Of a DNA stretch of 64,000 nucleotides, positions 56,519-64,000 are shown piece by piece. The translations under genes and the position numbers were made by a program. Source of the DNA: Haemonchus contortus (Eukaryota > Nematoda > Chromadorea > Rhabditida > Trichostrongylidae). The number at the start of each line of letters is the position of its first letter. The first letter of the stretch is position 1. Where the stretch lies: positions 12,471,940 to 12,535,939 of the forward strand of contig LS997563.1 of NCBI GenBank assembly GCA_000469685.2, given 5' to 3'. The notes under the pieces were generated by a model. That model ran no database searches. It was not told where the DNA came from and worked only from the letters and a program-made list of their open reading frames with translations.

Positions 56519-56620
56519 GAAGCAATAGTGCCACTTTTGCAAAAATCTTCGATTGGAGCTTAAGATAATACCCATGGTCTAATCGAAAATTTTTGCAAAA
56601 GTGTCACTTTTGTTTCCCCA
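56519..56620. repeat. Short foldback, arms about 36 bp
   Basis: AGTGCCACTTTTGCAAAAAT and its inverse ATTTTTGCAAAAGTGTCACT flank a 25-40 base centre. Confidence 0.65.
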
Positions 56621-56783
56621 TCATTACCCCCAACAGTCATCCCTCAAGTGAGCAGAACGAGTTTCTGTGATCCAACTGACGGAGCTGACCAAAAGTTTCG
56701 AATTCGATGATTGGACAACTACTTTCCATTGCTGTATGTGTAGGTACTTTATACATATATTATTGGCTATATATACAAACCTG

Positions 56784-57735
56784 TGTGTGTATGTATGTGT
56801 GTGTATGTATGTATGTCTGTATGTATGTATGTATGTATGTATGTATGTATGTATGTATGTATGTATGTATGTATGTATGTATGTATGTATGTATGTATGT
56901 ATGTATGTATGTATGTATGTATGTATGTATGTATGTATGTATGTATGTATGTATGTATGTATGTATGTATGTATGTATGTATGTATGTATGTATGTATGT
57001 ATGTATGTATGTATGTATGTATGTATGTATGTATGTATGTATGTATGTATGTATGTATGTATGTATGTATGTATGTATGTATGTATGTATGTATGTATGT
57101 ATGTATGTATGTATGTATGTATGTATGTATGTATGTATGTATGTATGTATGTATGTATGTATGTATGTATGTATGTATGTATGTATGTATGTATGTATGT
57201 ATGTATGTATGTATGTATGTATGTATGTATGTATGTATGTATGTATGTATGTATGTATGTATGTATGTATGTATGTATGTATGTATGTATGTATGTATGT
57301 ATGTATGTATGTATGTATGTATGTATGTATGTATGTATGTATGTATGTATGTATGTATGTATGTATGTATGTATGTATGTATGTATGTATGTATGTATGT
57401 ATGTATGTATGTATGTATGTATGTATGTATGTATGTATGTATGTATGTATGTATGTATGTATGTATGTATGTATGTATGTATGTATGTATGTATGTATGT
57501 ATGTATGTATGTATGTATGTATGTATGTATGTATGTATGTATGTATGTATGTATGTATGTATGTATGTATGTATGTATGTATGTATGTATGTATGTATGT
57601 ATGTATGTATGTATGTATGTATGTATGTATGTATGTATGTATGTATGTATGTATGTATGTATGTATGTATATATATGTATGTATGTGTGTATGTATGTAT
57701 GCATGTATTTATGTATGTACGTATGTGCTTGGGCT
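56784..57735. repeat. Very long (ATGT)n microsatellite
   Basis: About 853 bases (56818-57670) are an unbroken ATGT repeat (about 213 units), with imperfect edges. Because the unit is 4 bases and contains no stop in any register, all six frames are open across it; the resulting open frames are not genes. Confidence 0.97.
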
Positions 57736-58657
57736 TCAATGACTAATTTCCTTGTTTCTTGTACGAGTGGTGAGAATTGAGACGCTGAAAAACTTTGCTT
57801 TTTATGAGAGAGGGGAGTCAGTGTTTTTTCTAGGGGTTAGCTGAAATTCACATTCGGCGAACGAAGAGGCTCGCTTTGTATAAATACTCCTTCCGCTGAA
57901 CAATTGGGTAGCGTTCAGTCCCGTTTTGTTTTTTCATAGTGAAACTCTTGGAGGACACTCTTCTCTTCATTGTAATCACCTCCAAGGCAACTTTATTCTC
58001 TTTTCATGATGAATACCCATTGAGGTCCAATAAGACTCTCAAAGCCTGTTATTGCCATGTAAGGAAAATCTTCGATCGCTATGCTACCATGAACTGAATA
58101 TCTCTGGAACATTATACTTCGCAAAGACGCTGCATGTAGGGCCACTGACGAAGACCAAACCACTCAAAATGAAGTGGTTCAGACATTCGCACATCATATT
58201 TTCGACCCCGCGATTATATTATCTTACTTATGATATTACGGATGTCTCACAAAAAACAGAATTGACTTGTGCTGCACTTCGGAGCAGAACAGCTCATAAG
58301 CACGTGACAGAAGAGAATGTGTGGTGGGTGAGGGTGCCAAAATGGCAGTTGTATTATGTAGTTGGACCATGGTCGAGAGTTCTAGCTCACCCATTGAGAT
58401 CTAGGCTATCACTTTGACTGGCATTGCAACAATGAGAGCATAAATCACTGAAATTCTCTAATCTGTGATTCTGCTCGAACGTGAACTCAGACATGGAGGC
58501 AATCGAAAGCGAATAGGTCTTCCCTACCTAACCCAACACATGCGCAGATTCATAATCTCGTGAAATTTGAAAGTTTAACAAAGTGATCTTTATAATGACG
58601 CTGCCATTCATTTTTTTGGTAGACTTTCATATAGCAAAATCACAAAATCTAACACAT
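57736..58657 (+). other. Upstream region of the Gly/Trp peptide gene; one unassigned ORF
   Basis: A 121-codon open frame at 58052-58417 has no recognisable motif, signal peptide or splice partner. The rest is presumably promoter of the next gene, with no element I can name. Confidence 0.3.
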
Positions 58658-58662
58658 TTCAG
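58656..58662 (+). other. Probable spliced-leader acceptor
   Basis: ATTTCAG ends four bases before the ATG at 58667, which fits trans-splicing of a leader and a very short 5' UTR. Confidence 0.6.
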
Positions 58663-58666
58663 AGAT

Positions 58667-58971
58667 ATGCGTGTACTAAGCGCAGCCGTTTTATTGCTGA
58701 TTGTCAGTGCTGTCTTCACCTTGCCGTCACCATTAGAGAAGACTCCGGCCATTGATGCGTGAGTTTCTGTGCATTACCTCACATTAAAAATACTTATGAC
58801 TTTTAAAATTTTTCTTCTGTTTCTAGGTCACTACGAGTGAAACGTCAATTTGGATGGGGTGGCTGGGGTGGATGGGGCTATCCATTTGGAGGATTAGGTG
58901 GCTGGGGTGGCTGGGGTGGCTTTGGTGGCTGGGGTTCTCCGTGGGGATGGTATGGCGGTGGTTGCTGCTAG
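58667..58971 (+). CDS. Secreted Gly/Trp-rich peptide precursor (caenacin/NLP-like), two exons
   Basis: This is a complete small gene: exon 1 58667-58758 with donor GTGAGT, exon 2 58827-58971 after TTTCTAG, joined in phase 2, 78 residues. Residues 1-18 form a signal peptide (MRVLSAAVLLLIVSAVFT), followed by a short propeptide and a Lys-Arg processing site at residues 36-37. The predicted mature peptide starts with Gln (QFGWGGWGGWGYPFGG), is almost entirely Gly, Trp, Phe, Tyr and Pro, and ends WYGGGCC. Nematode peptides of this layout (C. elegans nlp-29/caenacin groups) are epidermal antimicrobial or stress-induced peptides; here Trp replaces the usual Tyr and a terminal Cys pair is present. 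Function by analogy is inference. An AATAAA lies at 59210. The gene converges on a minus-strand ORF ending at 59203. Confidence 0.85.
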
Positions 58972-59202
58972 TACTGATTCTTGATCGCAAGCAGAAGGCA
59001 GAAGAAAACAACAACAATGACATATTACCAGTATTCAAGCTTTTTGCACAGTTCTATAACCTCTATTTTATTTGATATTGTGATTCGTGAATATATGATG
59101 TTGATAGCATTCCTATAAAAAGTTGTAATGAATAGTTGAACTGTAATTTGTAAATGCAAGTGCAAGTGCCCTCGCTGCAGTACTTCAGTTTACTTACTTT
59201 TT

Positions 59203-59633
59203 TTATCGAAATAAAAGAGAGAGTAAGAGCAATATCTCGCTCTCTAGTTTGTGTAACACGCGATATTCTTGAAAATGCCACTGACTGACATAGTTCGACC
59301 GAGATGCAAGCCGAGGTAAGGGTGATCTTCTGTACAGAATGTCGAATCCCGGAAGTCGAAAATGTATTTCTCCTAAATATCGAACCATGTCACTTCTTTG
59401 TCTATAGCTAGAGGTGGCAAGAAAGTCCATGAAGCTGTGCTGCCAATCAAATATGTCATCATCTACATCACGAGACAGAAAGTCTGAAGGAATATCAGGC
59501 TTTAAAAGGGTCCTTCCCAAGGGATCCGGTGTAAACGAAGTGAACAGAAGTAACCGCATGACTATTCCCGATTTCTTGATATAACTACGATGTTTCTTAA
59601 ATTCCCTTCTGAATTGCTTGGATTGGAGAATCT
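59203..59633 (-). CDS. Unidentified coding exon (minus strand)
   Basis: On the minus strand an open frame of about 143 codons begins just after a TTTAAATAG acceptor-like site near 59633 and runs to a stop at 59203. It reads QFRREFKKHRSYIKKSGIV, LKPDIPSDFLSRDVDDDIFD, MVRYLGEIHFRLPGFDIL and SRSNYVSQWHFQEY, with balanced amino-acid use that looks coding. No family was recognised. The last 15 residues come from simple sequence and may lie past the true end. It overlaps the 3' UTR of the peptide gene head-on. Confidence 0.42.
59210..59215 (+). other. Polyadenylation signal AATAAA
   Basis: It lies 239 bases after the peptide-gene stop and is the first canonical signal downstream on that strand. 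Confidence 0.5.
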
Positions 59634-59636
59634 CGA

Positions 59637-60419
59637 GCGTTGCTATTTAAACGTGTTAAATTAGAAAGAAAACGATTGAAAATGCTGATAAACGAAATTT
59701 TGTAGAAGCCACAAACAGAGTGTTATGTGTGGTCACCCACATGAGATGGTTACGTCGCTCTCGCTCCAGCGAAGACCCTGAGACAATTCAGAACTAGGGA
59801 CACGATTACACCATAGTAGAAAACTACTCATACGATTCTAGCTGTTGTGGGACCAAAACACTGTGAGGCTGACTCTATGAATAGGACAATTGTGAAATCG
59901 AATCGATGGGTGGAGCGATAGAATGGTTCAGATCGACAAATCCCAAACAGATCCAACCTGACTATCTTGAAACGAACATTAAATTGAGTGAGTGTGGCGG
60001 CAATAATATCAGACCAAGCAAGCATCAAACTGATAGACAATGAAAATCACACAAGAGGAAGTAGAGGTCGAACACTCCGGAACACATTTTTTCAGTCATT
60101 GTTGATATAAGGCAGGCCAGCCCATGAAGAAAAATCACACTCAACGGCCAACTCCATCTGGGAAGAAGATAAGACCTATTTCATCGCGATATCTCGCTTA
60201 TTATAAAGCAGAAACTTGGTGTTTCGCTTTGTCGGTTTGTCGGTATGTCGGTATGTCTGTTTGTCGGTGTGTCCGTCCGCAAACTTTATCTACATTCCTC
60301 AACATTTCTTCACTTATAAGGGCGGGGGGGGGGGGGGAGGGACACTTCTAACTGCTTAATAAATGTAAGAAATGAGGGCGTAAACCGGGAGGAGCAACTG
60401 GTTACATACATACACCCGA
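59637..60419. other. Intergenic; GTCGGTAT-type minisatellite and poly-G
   Basis: About six degenerate 8-base units (GTCGGTTT, GTCGGTAT, GTCTGTTT, GTCGGTGT) lie at 60228-60276. A 14-G run lies at 60324-60337. Confidence 0.55.
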
Positions 60420-60790
60420 TTGCTTCCGAGAACGACGTTAAGAGCATCTGACAACAATATTGCTATGTATGATGAAAAAAAGGCAGAAAGGAAGAAGGAA
60501 CTTGACAAATATTTCCATAATGTTTTTGTCGAGACAAGAATTAATGACACTTCTTCACTCGAACTTCTTTGCGATGGCTCTTCTATGGCTCCATCATTGT
60601 GGTTTCATAAAGAGGAGGTTTTTGAGCTGTTGACTCAGTGGCCTAATTGTTAGTCAGTAATACCTGACTTTGTCCCTTTCAATTTCATCAAAAGAATTGC
60701 AACTTGGATCTCCCTCCCTTTAGAGCTTCTCTTTAACCTGTCCTACATGCGTTCTAAAGTGCCATTTCGGTGGAGGCACTCATTCAATGT
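60420..60790 (+). pseudogene. LINE (jockey/CR1-type) reverse transcriptase fragment
   Basis: EKKAERKKELDKYFHNVFV resembles the EKAEALNEFFxSVFT segment that opens LINE RT domains. KEEVFELLTQWP and, after an in-frame TAG at 60651-60653, FVPFNFIKRIATWISLPLEL and NLSYMRSKVPFRWRHS follow the usual order of RT block 1. Nothing of the catalytic palm remains. Confidence 0.6.
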
Positions 60791-61204
60791 GCTGTGGCCT
60801 ATGAAACCTCCTTTTCGCGATCCTGGCTCGTAGTCATCACTTTAATTTTTTCGAGGTATTTTGAAAACGTCGTAAAGCTGTGCCGAGTGGACAGTGCTGA
60901 GACTAAATTTTTCGAGTCGGAGTCGGATGAGTTCTGAGAAAAAAAAGTGAAGAGCATCATGTTGAGGCAGTAGGGTCCCTGAACCTCTGAGTTCTTCACG
61001 GGGCGTGAGGTAGAGCTTTTTTTAGTGCGCGTGATCTTTGATTAGCGTCACTCATCGTTGGCGCTAAAGTGGTTGAGGCGGGAACGGAAGCTATAAAAAC
61101 CCGATACACCAGATTCGAGGGAGTTACGGATTTGCCAAAAGGGGTCCTCTGCGCCCCAGTGCGCCTTTCTTTCTTTTTTTGTGTGTTTCAGATACTCACG
61201 CATT
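60791..61204. other. Spacer, nothing recognised
   Basis: No gene or repeat supported. Confidence 0.4.
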
Positions 61205-61214
61205 CGCCAGTGCG

Positions 61215-61473
61215 GGTGTGGTGCGATTCGTTCGATTCTGGGTGCGCGCGGCAAATTGCGCGGTGAAATTCGGTGCGATTCGAACGACTCTGACGCCTAT
61301 TATTGGGACACAAACTTGATGTAGATTAGTTGGGTATGGTCAGCTGATCCTATTGATCTACTCTACTTCAAGTTTGTGCTCCAATAATAGGCGCAGGAGT
61401 TGTTTGAGTCATCGCGAATTTCGCCGCGCAATTTGCCGCGCGCACCCGGAATCGCACGAATCGCACGTCCCCC
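61215..61473. repeat. Foldback element, copy 2 of the GTGCGATTCG family, with 10-bp target duplication
   Basis: The arms start GGTGTGGTGCGATTCG and end CGAATCGCACGTCCCC, pairing over about 100 bases (TGCGCGCGGCAAATTGCGCGG, CCTATTATTGGG). The element is flanked by the direct repeat CGCCAGTGCG at 61205-61214 and 61474-61483. A 9-11 bp duplication is typical of Mutator-like elements, so a MULE-type MITE is the best guess. Confidence 0.8.
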
Positions 61474-61483
61474 CGCCAGTGCG

Positions 61484-62519
61484 AGCGTTTTCTTGTATTG
61501 TTTGTTGCTGTTCGTGACATTTTTTTTGTATCTTTGCCAAATAAACACTTTTGGTGCTTAGTGTCCGCCCATTGTGCTCGGCCGTAAACCGCGGTAGACA
61601 CTACTTGCGCAACTATTACAAAGTGGCATATCATATCCTGATTTTTCTGTGAGAAAAAAAGCCTTAATAATTTTTGGAGAAATCTACTTTTACTTCTTCA
61701 CGAATCAAAAATCGTCTATTCTATGGAAAATTGGAACCATTGAACAGTTAAATAGCATCAACTTTGCTGCCACTCAGCTCCTAATCGGTTGAAGACGGCC
61801 ACGCCCGTTGTAATCGCAACTTTAGGCGAAACCGGCAACGAGAATCCAAATTTCAAGATCTTAGGCATCATTCTTACAGACTATATAGGTTTTGCCAGAC
61901 TGGAATTCTTATATCACTTGTATTCCAAAAGTGAATCCAGCAGGTGCGTTTGGGATCGTTCACACTGTTCTATGTCTATTCGAGAACTTGCATTAGTTGT
62001 GAGGGAAACAGCCGTTCGATAACGAATCGTTGAATCTTCCCTGATACGAAAGGCTAGTGGTGCTAGCTCTCAAGAGGGCTAATCATTATAGAAATAGGAA
62101 CTTTTTTGGTGCTTCCGAAGAAAAACCCGGAAAATTTTCAGCGAACTACAGCTCGATCACAATCATCCCGATGTCCTTTGTTACAGGGATATCAACCGTG
62201 GTCTACTGCATACCCGGCGGGCTAACGCTAACTACCTACTGTGTGGTCCGCCCAGACCCTGATTAACCTACGCACACAAACTTGTTTTTACCTACACTTT
62301 AGGCGGGTGTCCCTCCTATAACAAGCCCCTCTCGACACTACTAGTAGTTCTCTCCTCCTTTTCTGGTACCAGGTTTCATTCTCGTCATGGGATTGGCTAT
62401 TCGTCTATTTTTCTAATAAACCTTCGACTTCATCACCTCTCTTTCAATCAAACAAGGAAACGGTCTCACGTGAAAAGATGTTGCGATACGCCACATGGGG
62501 GCCAACGTGTAGCTAGAAG
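61484..62519. other. Intergenic, nothing recognised
   Basis: Short open frames only. Confidence 0.4.
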
Positions 62520-63030
62520 TAAGGGGTGCTACCATGAAACTGACCGAACTCCAACTGATTTGACAGTCGTAATCTTCAGTCGAGTAGTGCTGTTCAACTT
62601 CGGTGTTATAAGGCGTGACTTCAAAATTGTATCTTGTAGAAAGGAAGCCGAGTGATAGATCGAGCTCCGACTTACACTCGAGACCCTGATCAAGTGAGGA
62701 AGCTTGTCGAGCTCCGGTGGTATAAGCCGTGACTTCGACAGTGCACCAATCTGAACGAAGTCGATTGATAGCGGCAAGTTCTAACTCCGATTCACGGTCG
62801 TGACCTTCGATTGGGTCAGGAAAATTCGGTTGAACCCAGGCAATATACGTTGTGAATTTGACGTTGTGAATTCGACTCATGTCAGGTAAATTGGAATCGA
62901 TTGTCAGGAGGGAAATCCTACTAGGTCGTCAAGTTGTAACTCTAGATCGAGGAAAGGTTGGTGTCGAACTCCGGTCGTGTGAGCCATGACTCCGACATTG
63001 AACTACTGGTTAGAAGCGATTGATAGTATC
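62520..63030. repeat. Degenerate tandem array, unit about 118 bp
   Basis: TTCAACTTCGGTGTTATAAG (62593), TCGAGCTCCGGTGGTATAAG (62709) and TCGAACTCCGGTCGTGTGAG (62973) recur, each followed by GTGACTTC/ATGACTCC. The first two are 116 bases apart and the third fits two further units. Open frames across it are artefacts. Confidence 0.6.
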
Positions 63031-63151
63031 CAGGCAACTTTCAGCTAGCTCTGATTTTCTCGCTTGTAAGACTTATAGCCTTTCGTTTTGCTCACATTTC
63101 TTTCATCGTCGAGCTCCTTTTTTTATTGAAAGAGATTTGCAATATATTGAG

Positions 63152-63523
63152 ATGGCAAATTGTTCCGTCGAGAATCGTGCCGTTATAGAGGCTAAACCCT
63201 GCACCCCCCTTACATCTATTTCCAGAGTTAGCATGGCGCATTTGAACGAGGAAGAGCTTCCTTGGTTCCCTGTCGAGGATGAAGAGATGCTTGTTGAAAA
63301 ATGTACGTGACATCTCCTAAAAATCCTCGACACATCAAACAAGCTGCTAAGCCATTTGACTGCTAACGGTGTCACAAGTGATAATGAGCTCGCAAGGTCG
63401 ATGCGCACCGGTGATCCCAAAAGGGGAAGCGTTGTAGCTTCAGTAAGCGAGCTAGTTGTGTTGATAAAAGAAATCGCGAAGGCAACCGTCGCTGAGATGA
63501 GCGACCTGAGTAGGGCTTCAAGT
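63152..63523 (+). pseudogene. Unknown protein-coding remnant interrupted by a mariner insertion
   Basis: From ATG 63152 the frame reads MANCSVENRAVIEAKPCT and HLNEEELPWFPVEDEEML, meets a TGA at 63308-63310, and continues in the same frame with HLLKILDTSNKLLSHLTANG, TGDPKRGSVVASVSELVV and IAKATVAEMSDLSRAS until the mariner end at 63525. One C-to-T change (CGA to TGA) would explain the stop. I do not recognise the protein; it could be the N-terminal part of a retroelement ORF1. Confidence 0.4.
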
Positions 63524-63524
63524 A

Positions 63525-64000
63525 TTAGGTTGAGTCATAAGTCCTCGGACAATGTGATAGTGATGACTTCTAGCGAACATAACTCGGGAAAGAGGTAACG
63601 AAAATGAACGCGCGAGGCATTGTTAGATAGAGTATGGAAAGGTCTTCTAAATGCATACTTGAAAAGGCACCTAACCGTTTCCTTTCCAGCGACTATGCCT
63701 CATGATTTCAAGCCGTCGCAACTCCACATCCGCAACACCATCATATTTATTTTTTTTATCTGGCGATGAGCCCGCGGCATACGGTAGAGGTATAAAGGAC
63801 GTTCACAAGCAGGAGGTGTACAATTTACATGTTGCATCAGAAGTTCACATCTGACAACTATTCCGTCGAAAATGAATGCCCGTCCGGGACGCTCAGTGAA
63901 GTTGGATTTGAAGGTGCTGCGGAGCCAGGTGGAAGCCGATCCGTATCAAACTACTCGTGAACTGGCAGTCACCCTTGGGGAGTCAGTCCACAATTATTCG
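63525..64000 (+). mobile_element. mariner copy 2, runs off the window
   Basis: The left end TTAGGTTGAGTCATAAGTCC after TA (63523-63524) is identical over its first 20 bases to the copy at 32152. The transposase N terminus starts to appear near 63820 (QKFTSDNYSVENE), shifts frame by one base near 63878, and continues RPGRSVKLDLKVLRSQVEAD and QTTRELAVTLGESVH to the last base. The 3' part is outside the window. Confidence 0.9.

Noticed and set aside
56624..57780. Five open frames of 300-370 codons on both strands
   Set aside because: They are the (ATGT)n array read through; a tetranucleotide without stops is open in every frame.
62413..62880. 155-codon minus-strand ORF
   Set aside because: It crosses the 118-bp tandem repeat; the peptide repeats with the DNA unit and has no other support.

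Overview
The window reads as a repeat-rich, AT-leaning nematode genome, probably clade V and possibly strongylid (hookworm-like). The strain and species call is inference. Supporting signs are TTTTCAG-type 3' splice sites, two 3' splice sites sitting 0-4 bases before a start codon (likely spliced-leader acceptors), small exons separated by TE-filled introns, a secreted Gly/Trp-rich peptide precursor of the caenacin/NLP type, and a mixed load of CR1-like and RTE-like LINEs, Tc1/mariner elements, a PIF/Harbinger relic and tRNA-derived SINEs. There is no prokaryotic, phage or CRISPR content.

Layout. 0-4 kb: an unidentified minus-strand gene (2.56-3.96 kb, four phase-consistent exons). 4.1-12.5 kb: two CR1-clade LINEs, the minus copy with an uninterrupted reverse-transcriptase ORF and the plus copy longer but broken. 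12.7-14.3 kb: a complete-ended Tc1-like transposon with about 212 bp inverted repeats of IR/DR design. 17.1-17.5 kb: last exon of a secreted polyproline/glycine protein gene. 20.0-20.6 kb: a run of very small exon-like cassettes. 21.5-22.6 kb: a dead Harbinger transposase. 25-30 kb: foldback elements, a SINE, a Tc1/mariner element with CAGGGTGTCCC ends, and two copies of an undescribed repeat-borne protein. 30.4-33.4 kb: a GC-rich foldback and a mariner with a DD34D transposase remnant. 33.4-41.4 kb: mostly non-coding or weak coding signals, with four SINE copies. 41.5-48.1 kb: the best recognised gene, an orthologue of the ER membrane protein TEX264, in seven exons. Its introns hold a 155-bp-arm foldback, two RTE fragments and a hairpin element. 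48.8-50.5 kb: a diverged tandem array. 50.5-54.4 kb: two more Tc1/mariner relics. 56.8-57.7 kb: a very long (ATGT)n array. 58.7-59.0 kb: a complete two-exon gene for a 78-residue Gly/Trp-rich secreted peptide, converging on an unidentified minus-strand coding exon. 60.4-64 kb: a LINE fragment, a foldback with a 10-bp target duplication, a 118-bp tandem array, and a broken unknown ORF cut by a second mariner that runs off the window end.

Host genes supported here are the TEX264 orthologue, the Gly/Trp peptide gene, the polyproline/Gly gene and, with less certainty, the gene at 2.56-3.96 kb. They do not form an obvious pathway. The two secreted-peptide genes share an unusual design: a phase-2 intron just before a Lys-Arg processing site, followed by a low-complexity mature peptide. 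No clearly new multi-gene system is present. The items most worth a second look are the microexon array, the undescribed repeat-borne protein, the IR/DR transposon, the six-copy SINE family, the foldback pair, and the TEX264 orthologue without a visible LC3-interacting motif in its tail.
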